Assembly (NCBI GenBank): GCA_015060395.1
Contig: SUYP01000005.1
Span: 62,001-126,000 of the forward strand
Direction of reading: 5' to 3'
Origin: Bacteroidales bacterium
GTDB taxonomy: Bacteria; Bacteroidota; Bacteroidia; Bacteroidales; UBA932
Length of the DNA stretch: 64,000 bases
Each line of letters begins with the position of its first letter. The first letter of the stretch is position 1. This document shows positions 17,292 through 26,009 of the stretch, one piece after another. Position numbers and translations under genes: made by a program. The notes beneath the pieces were generated by a model, which saw only the letters and a list, made by a program, of their open reading frames with translations, ran no database searches and was not told the DNA's origin.

Positions 17292-19244
17292 ATGTCAACT
17301 TTAGCAGCATTATTGGAATGTTTCAACAGGAAGCCAGATGATTTCGATCTGGCTTCTGTTGATTTTCCGGGCATATCATCAGGACGTCTAGCTGAGTCAG
17401 ATGCGGATATCTGGACGTTGAACCGCTCCTCGATGTTCAGGATAGAAGATGGTGCAGTATATCTTGCCGGAGTGCATCTGGGTGATATCAAGGATTTCAA
17501 GGTGGTCGCCGATGATCCTCGCTACCGGCAGATGACGGAATATGCCGCTGATGCTGCAAAGGAGATGGAAACTGATCCCCAGGATTTCGACCTCATTCAG
17601 AAATATTTTGATGCCAGGGATAATTGCAACTTTCTGGTTCTTAATGCATTGGAGATGGCCCGTCTGAAGAAGGACAGGTCCGGACTTTCTGAATCCCTTC
17701 GTCAGTTCAAACTCGGGTATATGGCTGTGCTCCAGCGTTTACCGGACAATTTATATGAAGAACTGAGTGACCACTTCTCTCGGGAGACCGAGAGGTTGAA
17801 GGAACAGCTGGATGCTTCGCAATTCAGTGAACTTCTGCTTGAACAGCTGGAGTTCTTTGTGGAAAACCGTCAATACGATCTGACCGCCGGGCTGGTTGAT
17901 GAACTTGAGACTCTTACCGATAGTCTGGATGCCGTGTCTATGAGCAAGTTCCGTTATCTGGAAGGAAACATCCTCTTCAGCAGAAATTGTGGAGATGCCG
18001 AGGATAGGTATAAGTCGGCTCTTGAATATCTTGCAGTTTCGGACTCCTCGGCAGAAAATCGTCTGAGGGCTTTCCATTCATTGTCTCGTCTTGGTATGAT
18101 ATGCAGCAGGGCTGGCCGTTTCGAAGAAGCGGAAGCATATCTGTACGAGGCTTTGCCATATCTTGATGAAGTGCCTGAGGAACAATATGTTTACTTCACT
18201 GCCGAAAGAGCAGGTGTATTCAATTATCTCGGATATCTTTATGATGGAGCTGAGGATTATGCCAGGGCTGAAGAATGCTATGTCCGTGCTCTCCAGATCA
18301 GAGAGAAATTGAGGACATACTCTGTCAATGTAAAGGACCACTATGCAACGACTCTGGGGAATCTGGCCTTTGTCTATGACAGTACAGGCCGATTTGAAGA
18401 ATCCGACCGGGCATTTGAGGATACTATTGCAATACAGAAGAAACTTGCTTTTTCCAATCCCCGTGAAAATCTGGTCCACTATGCCAAAAGCTTGTATAAC
18501 TATCTCTATACGGTCAGGAACAGGTATTTAGAGGAATCAGACGACAAATATTCTGGCCTTGGTTCTCTCTGTGATGAAGCCATCGGCCTTTTCCGGCGCA
18601 TTTCAGCTGAAGCCGGACCAGCTGAATGGCGCGAGAAACTAGCCTGGCTCCTTTTTGACAGGGGAATCTCATATTACACCTGTGAAGATGAGTTCGCTAA
18701 GGCCGAATCCTTTATGAAAGAGTCATTGTCCATCAGAGAGTCATTTATTCCGGACGATAAGGATTGGATAGAGCCTTGTTCGAATGTATGCTTCAGGCTG
18801 GGTGATATGTATATCCTTGAGGAGGAGTATGAGAAGGCCAAAGAGTATTTCCTGAAATCATTGGATTACCGTCGCCAAGGCTCTTCAGACATTCTGGTCA
18901 TAAATGCTATGAGGATGGTGGCATCCAGCTGTGTTTTCATCGGACAATATGACGAAGCCCTGGATCTCTGCCTGTCAGCCTTGAAACTTTCGTATAGTCT
19001 TGAAGATGAGATTGAAAGGCAGTGTCAAGTGGCATTATCCAAAACAGATATAGGTAAGGTGTATTTCTGTATGAACGAATATCTCCTTTCCCGAATGTCA
19101 TATTCGGAAGCTATGGAAATCTGCATTTCGTTGGAGCAGGCTACGGAGAATGAATTCTACACTGAAACAATCGCCATCTGCCGTGACTGGATCGATGACA
19201 TTGATCAAAGGCTATCATCATTTACCCACAAGACCTTGTCATAG
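17292..19244 (+). CDS. Tetratricopeptide-repeat protein of unknown function
   Basis: 650 residues, no signal peptide or membrane segment. Residues 1-80 show no recognised fold (LNRSSMFRIEDGAVYLAG, then a hydrophilic stretch). From about 230 onward there is a series of 34-40-residue helical repeats with TPR-like spacing, for example YAEAEECYVRAL-type segments near 318, EESDRAFEDTIAIQKKL near 363, AESFMKESLSIRESF near 457 and YEKAKEYFLKSLDYR near 500. The repeat pitch with long helices recalls kinesin-light-chain-type TPRs, which usually bind peptides. It starts 4 bp after glnS and probably shares its transcript, but no functional link is evident. Confidence 0.75.
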   Translation: MSTLAALLECFNRKPDDFDLASVDFPGISSGRLAESDADIWTLNRSSMFRIEDGAVYLAGVHLGDIKDFKVVADDPRYRQMTEYAADAAKEMETDPQDFDLIQKYFDARDNCNFLVLNALEMARLKKDRSGLSESLRQFKLGYMAVLQRLPDNLYEELSDHFSRETERLKEQLDASQFSELLLEQLEFFVENRQYDLTAGLVDELETLTDSLDAVSMSKFRYLEGNILFSRNCGDAEDRYKSALEYLAVSDSSAENRLRAFHSLSRLGMICSRAGRFEEAEAYLYEALPYLDEVPEEQYVYFTAERAGVFNYLGYLYDGAEDYARAEECYVRALQIREKLRTYSVNVKDHYATTLGNLAFVYDSTGRFEESDRAFEDTIAIQKKLAFSNPRENLVHYAKSLYNYLYTVRNRYLEESDDKYSGLGSLCDEAIGLFRRISAEAGPAEWREKLAWLLFDRGISYYTCEDEFAKAESFMKESLSIRESFIPDDKDWIEPCSNVCFRLGDMYILEEEYEKAKEYFLKSLDYRRQGSSDILVINAMRMVASSCVFIGQYDEALDLCLSALKLSYSLEDEIERQCQVALSKTDIGKVYFCMNEYLLSRMSYSEAMEICISLEQATENEFYTETIAICRDWIDDIDQRLSSFTHKTLS

Positions 19245-19246
19245 AC

Positions 19247-19630
19247 CTATTTATCTTTACCGTATTTATGCTTCTCCTGCTCGCTGAGGAACCTTCTCTT
19301 TGCTTTTGTCGTCTGGCTGTAGCCACTTGCATTCTTCCGGTATTTTTTTACCGAAAGGATGTCTTCGCCGAGCGCTGCCTCGATCTTTGCAATGGTAGCA
19401 ATAGTGAAATTGTGCCCTCCGCCAAGCCATCTGGATATTTCAGATTCTTTCTTTCCGATTATCTTGGCGAAATCTGCCTGACTCCATCCTTTACGTTTCA
19501 AGACTTCTTCAATACGTGCGCCGATATCTGTGAGCAGTTCGTGATGCCTGCTCGTCTCTTTAGGTATTCTTTCCAACAGTTCATCGAACAACGGATCCGG
19601 ATCGGCAAAATATACAGTCCCTTTCTTCAT
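19247..19630 (-). CDS. XRE-family helix-turn-helix antitoxin
   Basis: 127 residues with a helix-turn-helix at about 35-95 (VLKRKGWSQADFAKIIGKKESEISRWLGG, seen as two stretches) and a basic C-terminal tail (KAKRRFLSEQEKHKYGK). It follows the upstream small protein gene by one base (TAGTATG), the toxin-first order typical of HigBA-like modules. Predicted to neutralise the upstream protein and to repress the shared promoter at 20146-20176. It is convergent with the TPR gene, only 2 bp apart. Confidence 0.75.
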   Translation of the reverse strand: MKKGTVYFADPDPLFDELLERIPKETSRHHELLTDIGARIEEVLKRKGWSQADFAKIIGKKESEISRWLGGGHNFTIATIAKIEAALGEDILSVKKYRKNASGYSQTTKAKRRFLSEQEKHKYGKDK

Positions 19631-19631
19631 A

Positions 19632-20132
19632 CTATTGAATACTGATTGTCAGATTATTTATCCTTGTATGTATGTCAAATCCTTCTTCTTCAAGTCGTCT
19701 TAGTTGGTTGTCTATGCTCTGTAGAGTACGAACTTTGTCAAGCAGGTGTTCATCTTCCTCGTAGGTTTGCGTAATTTTATCTCCACCGCCTCCCAATATA
19801 AGCAATCTGCCTGATATTCTGATGCAATATAGTCTAAGAGTACCATACTTCTTGTTGCGAGGCATCGTGTAGAGAGGAAGAGCTTGAACTCTGTCATTCA
19901 AATTCCCTTCAGGACGAAAATAATATTCCTTGGCACTTTTTTCAATTATGGTACTGATGGATTTCAGTATTCTGTTGAAATCATCTGCCATATACAGATT
20001 TTCAGTATCCTTGAAGTTGATCATAAACTCCTGAAACTCTGTATTTTCTCTTCCGTCGATTCGGATAGAATAGATATCTGCATTATCCGTCAGCCTGAAC
20101 GGCACAAACTCCACCTCTCTCATATCCTGCAT
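19632..20132 (-). CDS. Putative toxin of a type II toxin-antitoxin pair (RelE/HigB-like)
   Basis: 166 residues. The central block RNKKYGTLRLYCIRISGRLLILGGGGDK (near 92-120, two stretches) resembles the core strands of RelE/HigB mRNA interferases, where a basic strand is followed by a hydrophobic strand and a Gly-rich turn. The remainder is helical (DDFNRILKSISTIIEKS near 51; EEDEHLLDKVRTLQSIDNQLRRL near 124). It is longer than a classical HigB, so a fused or divergent family member is possible. Assignment leans on the adjacent XRE gene and gene order. The start may be nine bases downstream (20123). Confidence 0.55.
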   Translation of the reverse strand: MQDMREVEFVPFRLTDNADIYSIRIDGRENTEFQEFMINFKDTENLYMADDFNRILKSISTIIEKSAKEYYFRPEGNLNDRVQALPLYTMPRNKKYGTLRLYCIRISGRLLILGGGGDKITQTYEEDEHLLDKVRTLQSIDNQLRRLEEEGFDIHTRINNLTISIQ

Positions 20133-20145
20133 ATATTTTATGTCG

Positions 20146-20176
20146 CAAATATATGTATAATATTTTGGAAAACAAT
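20146..20176 (-). promoter_or_regulatory. Promoter of the toxin-antitoxin pair
   Basis: Minus strand ATTG (20173-20176), 19-bp spacer, TATATTTG (20146-20153); start codon 14-23 bp beyond. Confidence 0.55.
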
Positions 20177-20221
20177 GAGTTTGCGCAAAATTATCTTAAC
20201 TTATAGGTTAAGACTTGCCTT

Positions 20222-21232
20222 TTATTTTCCTGCATCCTTTCTCTGCAGATATTCCTTGAAGAAACGTCCCTGGGTGGTTGGGGTGAAATTCCAGTCCTCG
20301 ATAAGTGTAGGTGACCAGGAAGTATCGAAGCACCATACTGTGAACGAGATGCCCTTGCTCTCAAAATATTCGGTGATATGCTTGCCGTACACGTCGGTAG
20401 AAATGACCGGGATGTGTGCTCCGAGTTCGTTCTCAAGACAGAAGCCGATCTCTGTACAGATTACGGGATATGTGTCAGCTACAAAACCGAAGTCCGCCTC
20501 CCATTGTTCCTCCCACGGCTCGCTTCTCTTCATCGGATATGGATGAGATACGTATGCGATATTCGGTCTGTCGATAGGTGCAGATGCTACCGGAGTAAGG
20601 TCGTATGCCCAATTGAAGCCTGCGCAGAGACAGATTGCATTCGGGTTATATACACGGATGGTGTCGATGATCTGCTCCTGGATCCCTTTCCATTCCTCCC
20701 AGGTGCATTCTCCGGTGTCTTCACCTGTCACTGTAGGCTCATTGAAGATTTCATACAAAGCCACTGCAGGCTCATCATTATAGCGCTGTGCGACGGTAGC
20801 CCAGAATTTCAAAGTCTCTTCAAGGTTCGTGTCGTACATCGGGTTGGTATATTTCGCATCCTTAAGATTACCGATCGAATGCCAGTCCATAATGACATAC
20901 ATTCCGTGCTTCTTTGCCCATTCTACACCTTGGTCCATTGCATTGAACGTCTCTTCCCATCCCATTCTGTTCAGGTTAGTCGGATGTACGGCGAACCTGA
21001 CTACATTCGCTCCCCAGTCTGCCGCCTCTGCGAAGTACCTTTCTGTCCATTGCCCCTCGCTCACAAGCTTTACCGGATCCGAGAAACAGAGTCCTCTGAA
21101 TATCAGCTCATTTCCCTGCGGGTCAATGAACTTGTTGCCTTTGACCGTCACCCACTCTGAGGATGCGGAATCTGATGCACAGGCAGTGATTACTGCTGCC
21201 ATAATGCTGAGAATAAAGATATTAGGTTTCAT
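20222..21232 (-). CDS. Glycoside hydrolase family 5 lipoprotein (cellulase-like)
   Basis: 336 residues with a lipoprotein signal (lipobox around Cys18, AVITAC) followed by a Ser/Asp-rich spacer, so it is expected on the cell envelope, possibly surface-exposed. GH5 motifs: VVRFAVH near 77 (conserved Arg), MYVIMDWHS near 111, acid/base Glu165 in EIFNEP, HPYPM near 230, and nucleophile Glu261 in VICTEIGF. This arrangement fits the endoglucanase branch of GH5. There is no SusC/SusD pair or sugar regulator beside it, so it is an orphan enzyme rather than part of a visible polysaccharide locus. Its 29-bp gap to the upstream minus-strand gene allows co-transcription with the LytTR pair. Confidence 0.88.
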   Translation of the reverse strand: MKPNIFILSIMAAVITACASDSASSEWVTVKGNKFIDPQGNELIFRGLCFSDPVKLVSEGQWTERYFAEAADWGANVVRFAVHPTNLNRMGWEETFNAMDQGVEWAKKHGMYVIMDWHSIGNLKDAKYTNPMYDTNLEETLKFWATVAQRYNDEPAVALYEIFNEPTVTGEDTGECTWEEWKGIQEQIIDTIRVYNPNAICLCAGFNWAYDLTPVASAPIDRPNIAYVSHPYPMKRSEPWEEQWEADFGFVADTYPVICTEIGFCLENELGAHIPVISTDVYGKHITEYFESKGISFTVWCFDTSWSPTLIEDWNFTPTTQGRFFKEYLQRKDAGK

Positions 21233-21261
21233 AGTTTTATGGGTTATGTTGCATTATGTTT

Positions 21262-22131
21262 CTATCTTGTCCACACTATAAGCTCGTGCGGTTTGTCGTC
21301 GATGTATTGTCCGTGCGATGTGCCGTCCGCCCGGCGGTAGAAACGGTCTGGCTGGCTGCCTCCTGTGATGTATATGGCATCTACGAATCCGTATTCTATA
21401 AGGGCATCAGCAAATCCGTACAAAGTTTCGGGATTGACGGTTTCGATGAAATACAAATTTCCTTCGAGGTCTCTTGCGTATGCACAACGTGTAACCTTGC
21501 CTTTGAGGATATACTGCTTCTCGCAAGTCGTACCTGCTGCGACCAGAGCAAGCTGCCTGAACATAGAACCCTGATTTTCGGTGATATATTTCCCGATCTT
21601 TCTGCTTCTGCTGATGCCTATCTGCGCATTGCCTTCCTTGATGGCCATAAATCCGGCTCTCCAGAGACTTTCTGAAATTATTTTTCCATCTTCTATATAG
21701 TCTCCGATTATCTGCTTCTTCCCGTCTTTGATCCTATAATCCGAACTTCTTGTTATAAAGAATACGGATGAGTCCGTATAGTCTGGAACGCTGTCGCAGA
21801 AATGGGCTTTGAGGCCGGTCAATGCATAGATCTTCATCCTGACACCCATCGTTTCCTGCTCTTCCAGGGATATCCCTGCTTCGCCTTTCATAGGTTTCGA
21901 CAGCTGGCTTATGATCTCACTGTCCGGGCGGGAGCGGTTGAACTGATGGTTGTAGTAAAGATGCTTGCCAAGAAAGAATCCTCCGAGCATAACAAGGGCG
22001 GCTGCAAGGAATATTGCTGCCATCTTCCATCTGCGGGAATCCTTGGTGCCGTTTTTATTTTCAGGTCCGGGTTTCCAATCCGAACCTCCTATGACGACAA
22101 CATCATCGTCTCTATATTCCTTGTCATTCAT
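21262..22131 (-). CDS. Single-pass membrane protein with possible phosphodiester-glycosidase-like domain
   Basis: 289 residues: hydrophilic N-terminus, one transmembrane helix at about 35-54, and a 230-residue extracytoplasmic domain. The end of the domain (FADALIEYGFVDAIYITGG near 235-253) and the earlier AGFMAIKEGNAQIGISRS near 159 resemble the NAGPA-like phosphodiester glycosidase fold (where a Gly-rich motif follows a hydrophobic strand), but the match is weak and catalytic residues are not assured. It overlaps the LytTR gene by 8 bases (ATGAATGA), so the two are translationally coupled; the regulator may serve or sense this protein. Confidence 0.45.
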   Translation of the reverse strand: MNDKEYRDDDVVVIGGSDWKPGPENKNGTKDSRRWKMAAIFLAAALVMLGGFFLGKHLYYNHQFNRSRPDSEIISQLSKPMKGEAGISLEEQETMGVRMKIYALTGLKAHFCDSVPDYTDSSVFFITRSSDYRIKDGKKQIIGDYIEDGKIISESLWRAGFMAIKEGNAQIGISRSRKIGKYITENQGSMFRQLALVAAGTTCEKQYILKGKVTRCAYARDLEGNLYFIETVNPETLYGFADALIEYGFVDAIYITGGSQPDRFYRRADGTSHGQYIDDKPHELIVWTR

Positions 22132-22504
22132 AGTCTTTTGTCTGATTGATTGCCAGTATTTCCTTCTTCAGTCTGTTCAAAGCCTCCTGAGATGCGTGCA
22201 GGCTGGTCTGTGCCGGTGCCGCAGAATCGAAAAGCACGACTTCGCTCTGAACCGGATTGATGCGGAAAATATAGGCCATATTGATGATATAACTTCTTCC
22301 GACCACAATGAAGGTAGGCTTCTCGTCTCTGAGCTGGCTGCTGATGATGGAGATGAATCTCTGCCTGTTGAACCAGAGCTGCTGTTTGAAACCGCCTCTG
22401 AGATGCATACAGCAGTAATTTCCGTCCGCTTCGATATATATAATATCTTCCGGACGAATCTTCAGCAGCTCAGTGCCGCTATTTGAAAAAATGAGCTCTT
22501 TCAT
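22124..22504 (-). CDS. Single-domain LytTR transcription regulator
   Basis: 126 residues from the ATG at 22504, essentially only a LytTR DNA-binding domain (RPEDIIYIEADGNYCCMHL near 16, VVGRSYIINMAYIFRI near 65). There is no receiver or membrane part. It overlaps the following membrane-protein gene by 8 bases and is divergent from creD. Tandem 17-bp direct repeats with a 21-bp period (22575-22612) in the shared intergenic region are the expected type of LytTR site. The alternative start at 22546 lies upstream of the predicted -7 box and is rejected. Confidence 0.82.
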   Translation of the reverse strand: MKELIFSNSGTELLKIRPEDIIYIEADGNYCCMHLRGGFKQQLWFNRQRFISIISSQLRDEKPTFIVVGRSYIINMAYIFRINPVQSEVVLFDSAAPAQTSLHASQEALNRLKKEILAINQTKDYE

Positions 22505-22524
22505 TATAAGCGTTCGATCGGATA

Positions 22525-22532
22525 CAAAGTTA
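22525..22532 (-). promoter_or_regulatory. -7 box of the LytTR/membrane-protein operon
   Basis: TAACTTTG on the minus strand 21 bp before the LytTR start codon; TTTATG 19 bp upstream is an imperfect -33 element. Confidence 0.45.
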
Positions 22533-22574
22533 GCAATGATTATCAATAACTCATAAAAATTTCGTCAGCCCTCA

Positions 22575-22612
22575 GCCCCATTTCGTAAAGCGCGGGCCCC
22601 ATTTGGTAAAAC
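22575..22612. repeat. Tandem 17-bp direct repeats between LytTR gene and creD (candidate operator)
   Basis: GCCCCATTTCGTAAAGC (22575-22591) and GCCCCATTTGGTAAAAC (22596-22612) differ at two positions and are spaced 21 bp start to start. They lie about 50-90 bp before the probable creD start of transcription (CATTTTTG at 22650-22657) and upstream of the divergent LytTR promoter, a position suited to an activator of creD. Confidence 0.6.
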
Positions 22613-22685
22613 CGTGAGAAAAACATATAGAAATCAGGAAGTTTCTGTTCATTTTTGTAAGGTAACCAATTAAACACACTCAGAT

Positions 22686-23924
22686 ATGACTAAAGAAAAT
22701 ACGTTTGGACGCAGTATGCTGAAGAAGGGAGTCTTTATCTTGCTTGCAGTTCTTGTTCTTCAGATTCCTATTCTCCTTGTCAACTTTCTTATTTCAGAGC
22801 GCGAGGAACTCTCTGCGGAGACCGAAACTGAAGTTTCGAAACAATGGGCCGGTGTCCAGGATATATATCCGCCAAGTCTTAAGATACCATATCAATCCAA
22901 GGAAGTGAACTCGAAAGGGGAAACCTTATTGAAAGATGCTGTGAGGGTCGTGGAGCCTGAGGTGGCGAAGGTGACCGGTGATGTGAGCGTAACGACATTG
23001 CACAGATCCATCTATGATGTTCCGGTATATAGGGCTGATCTTGGGATAACAGGTCATTTTGAGCTATCTGATGATGATCTCGCTGTATATAAGGATAAGC
23101 TTTATATGTACATTTCTTTGGGAGAAATGCGCGGCCTGGAAGACAATATAACTGCTTCGGTAAATGGCAGGGAGTATCAATTTGAACTAGCGGATGATGG
23201 TCTGAGGATTGAACTGGATCCGGCTGGGTTTGCTGCAGGCAGCTCGATTGATTATTCGATAGACATCAGGACAAAAGGTGCGAAATCCCTGCGATTCAGA
23301 CCGGAGGCCGCTGCATTCAATGTCGATATCAGGTCTGACCACCCGTCTCCAAGCTTCGGAGGAGCGTTTCTGCCAAACGAGAGAAATGTGACAGATGAGG
23401 GATTTGAGGCGCAATGGACTGTTACTGAAATGAATGCGTTCGGAGAATATGATCCTGTATTCTATGTGGACCTTATGGTCCCGGTGAGTCAATATCAGCA
23501 GACAGGACGAGCTACTAAATATTCCTTCCTGATAATCCTGCTCGTATTTGCGGCAATATATCTGGTAGAGACCATCACACGTCAGGAGGTCAATTATATT
23601 CAATATATCGTGACCGGGTTTTCACTTTGCCTTTTCTATCTGCTTCTACTCTCTATATCTGAGTACCTTGCATTCGGCTGGGCCTACCTGATAGCTTCAG
23701 GAATGACTGTCACTGCATTGGGCGGATATTTCATCGGATTCCTCAGGTCAAGGATTGCCGTATTCTGCACAGCTTCTGTCGCTGTTCTATATGCTTTCAT
23801 TTACCTCCTCCTGAACCTGGAGACCGGAAGTCTGCTTGTCGGCTCTCTGGCACTCTTCGTTATTTTGTCTTTGATAATGTATTTTACCAGGAACAATCAT
23901 ATCTCTGTGGCAGAACTCCGATAG
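22686..23924 (+). CDS. creD: CreD-family inner-membrane protein
   Basis: 412 residues. One N-terminal membrane helix (about 13-33), a large extracytoplasmic domain (about 40-275), then five or six closely spaced helices to the end, the standard CreD layout. Conserved blocks include HRSIYDVPVYRADLGITG near 100-118 and SPSFGGAFLPNERNV near 220. CreD is induced by envelope or beta-lactam stress in other bacteria, but its biochemical role is unknown. In Bacteroidota it commonly sits beside a small transcription regulator, as here with the divergent LytTR gene, and the paired repeats upstream suggest control by it. Terminator follows. Confidence 0.85.
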   Translation: MTKENTFGRSMLKKGVFILLAVLVLQIPILLVNFLISEREELSAETETEVSKQWAGVQDIYPPSLKIPYQSKEVNSKGETLLKDAVRVVEPEVAKVTGDVSVTTLHRSIYDVPVYRADLGITGHFELSDDDLAVYKDKLYMYISLGEMRGLEDNITASVNGREYQFELADDGLRIELDPAGFAAGSSIDYSIDIRTKGAKSLRFRPEAAAFNVDIRSDHPSPSFGGAFLPNERNVTDEGFEAQWTVTEMNAFGEYDPVFYVDLMVPVSQYQQTGRATKYSFLIILLVFAAIYLVETITRQEVNYIQYIVTGFSLCLFYLLLLSISEYLAFGWAYLIASGMTVTALGGYFIGFLRSRIAVFCTASVAVLYAFIYLLLNLETGSLLVGSLALFVILSLIMYFTRNNHISVAELR

Positions 23925-23947
23925 GTCATCGGCCCGGATAAGTTCAT

Positions 23948-23990
23948 AAAAGCATTCAGGGCAGGCTTTAAACCTACCCTGAATGCTTTT
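23948..23990. terminator. Bidirectional terminator between creD and dsbD
   Basis: Stem AAAAGCATTCAGGG / CCCTGAATGCTTTT (14 bp, perfect) with A- and T-runs on both ends, between convergent genes. Confidence 0.85.
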
Positions 23991-24008
23991 TATATCTTTG
24001 GCTTTACT

Positions 24009-25988
24009 CTATTTCTGATATGCGTCAAGTCCGCTCTGGAGGAATTCTATGAAGCCGTCGATTGAGAGGTCGTAGCCGCGTACCGGAACGAGCATTTCTC
24101 CGTCAGGGGAGAGGAGCACGTAGTTAGGCTGGGCGTTTACGTTCCACTTTGTGCGGGCTATATAGGAGTTTGCACGGCCGAGGTCCTTATAGACCTTTCC
24201 TGTCTCTGCGTCAGTCACATAATCCTCTTTGTCAAGCTTCTGCTTGTCATCGGTATAAAGAGCTGCTACAATGAAATCATTCTTGAGCATTCCGAGGACT
24301 GTAGGATCGCTCCATACTCTTGACTCCATCTCACGGCAGTTTACGCATCCGTGTCCGGTTACATCCACGAATACTGGTTTTCCTGCCTTCTTGGCTGCCT
24401 CAAGTGCGTCGTCAAGATCGAAGTATCCCTGAAGTCCGAGAGGAAGGTGAAGACCGTATTCTGAATCCGTTACAGGAGCTGCATCTGCGCTGTGTGAAGT
24501 GCCGCTGTTCTGTCCGATCACGAAATCCTGGGTTGTGATAGGCGGCATATAGCCTGAGAGAGCCTTGAGCGGCGCGCCCCACATACCTGGGATGAGATAT
24601 ACCACGAATGAGAATACTCCTATTGCGAGGGCAAGGCGCGGCACCTTGAGGTACTCGAGCGGCTCGTCGTGTGCGAAGCGGATCTTGCCGAGGAGGTAAA
24701 GACCTAGGAGTGTGAACACAACGATCCAGATTGCAAGGTAAACCTCTCTGTCAAGGATGCCCCAGTGGTAAGTCTGGTCAGCAACGCTGAGGAACTTAAG
24801 TCCGAGAGCGACTTCCACGAATCCGAGAACTACCTTTACAGAATTAAGCCAGCTTCCGCCGCTCTTCTTGAACCTCTTAAGAAGTGAAGGGAAGAATGCG
24901 AGAACAGTGAACGGAAGTGCAAATGCTACAGAGAATGCGAGCATTGTCACCATAGGCTCCCAGAATTCGCCCTGGGTTGACTTGATGAGTACCGAGCCCA
25001 CGATAGGACCTGTGCAGGAGAATGATACGAGAACGAGGGTGAGAGCCATAAAGAACACTCCTGCAAGACCCTTCTTGTCGGAATTCTTGTCACTCTTGTT
25101 TACGATAGACTCTGGAAGAGTGATTTCAAATGCTCCGAAGAACGATGCCGCGAAGACCATAAACACGATGAAGAAGATGATGTTCGGCAGCCAGTGTGTC
25201 GAGAGCCAGTTGAAGATGTCGGCGGTAACGGCGTCTCCTCCGATTATCCTGGTGAGCATAATGATCACGGAGATCGGAACAGTATAAAGGAGTACGATGA
25301 AGAGACCGTACATTGCAGCCTTGAAACGGCCGGCAGCCACATTCTCGGAACCCTTCATAAAGAATGAAACCGTCATAGGGACCATAGGGAATACGCAAGG
25401 AGTCAGGAGCATCGCAAATCCCCACAGGATAGCCTCGAGGATAAGCCCCCAGATAGAACCTTTCTTTTTTGCAGGATCTTCTACTGCAGGTTCTTCTGCT
25501 ACAGTTTCTTCCGCTTCAGTTCCGAGTGGCGCAACGGCGAACTCTGGATCGACAGAAACATTGAAGTCGTAGTATTCAGCCTTGCAGGCTCCGCCTGTAC
25601 AAGCATTCGTGAAGATAGTACCGGTGAAAGCAGCCTTCCCAGATGTAAGCATTACATTCTGTGCTATGATGATCTCATTGTAATAGTGCTTTGCAGGATC
25701 GCCGAATTCGTCAGTCTCCTCTGTTGGGGTGCTGATCTCGTATGGTGTTCCTACGAGCTCTCCGCCTTCTACAGCTGCATCCATTACTTCTGTAGCAGAA
25801 AATTCATCTGTAAGAGTGTATGTGTGATATCCTTCGGCAATCTTTCCAGTGAAGATGACTCGGTAAACATCTTTCTCACCAGCCTCCTCGATATGTGATG
25901 ACCAGGTCACCAGCTGCGCTGGAGCAACCTGAGCAAATGCTGCAAAGCATATTGCCAGCGAGGCGATAATTGTCAAAAACTTTTTCAT
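24009..25988 (-). CDS. dsbD: Thiol:disulfide interchange protein DsbD
   Basis: 659 residues carrying electrons from cytoplasmic thioredoxin across the inner membrane. Signal peptide (1-19), N-terminal alpha-type immunoglobulin-like domain with CTGGAC near 130-135 (the Cys pair is spaced closer than in classical DsbD), Glu/Ala-rich linker, membrane beta domain of eight helices with TPCVFPMVPMTV near 197 and FSCTGPIVGSV near 315 (the two redox cysteines), and C-terminal thioredoxin-like domain with HGCVNC near 548. It supplies reductant for cytochrome c maturation and periplasmic disulfide repair, so it complements the ccs genes 13 kb away. It follows rny by 21 bp on the same strand. Confidence 0.92.
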   Translation of the reverse strand: MKKFLTIIASLAICFAAFAQVAPAQLVTWSSHIEEAGEKDVYRVIFTGKIAEGYHTYTLTDEFSATEVMDAAVEGGELVGTPYEISTPTEETDEFGDPAKHYYNEIIIAQNVMLTSGKAAFTGTIFTNACTGGACKAEYYDFNVSVDPEFAVAPLGTEAEETVAEEPAVEDPAKKKGSIWGLILEAILWGFAMLLTPCVFPMVPMTVSFFMKGSENVAAGRFKAAMYGLFIVLLYTVPISVIIMLTRIIGGDAVTADIFNWLSTHWLPNIIFFIVFMVFAASFFGAFEITLPESIVNKSDKNSDKKGLAGVFFMALTLVLVSFSCTGPIVGSVLIKSTQGEFWEPMVTMLAFSVAFALPFTVLAFFPSLLKRFKKSGGSWLNSVKVVLGFVEVALGLKFLSVADQTYHWGILDREVYLAIWIVVFTLLGLYLLGKIRFAHDEPLEYLKVPRLALAIGVFSFVVYLIPGMWGAPLKALSGYMPPITTQDFVIGQNSGTSHSADAAPVTDSEYGLHLPLGLQGYFDLDDALEAAKKAGKPVFVDVTGHGCVNCREMESRVWSDPTVLGMLKNDFIVAALYTDDKQKLDKEDYVTDAETGKVYKDLGRANSYIARTKWNVNAQPNYVLLSPDGEMLVPVRGYDLSIDGFIEFLQSGLDAYQK

Positions 25989-26009
25989 TGTTTAAATGTT
26001 TGATTATAA

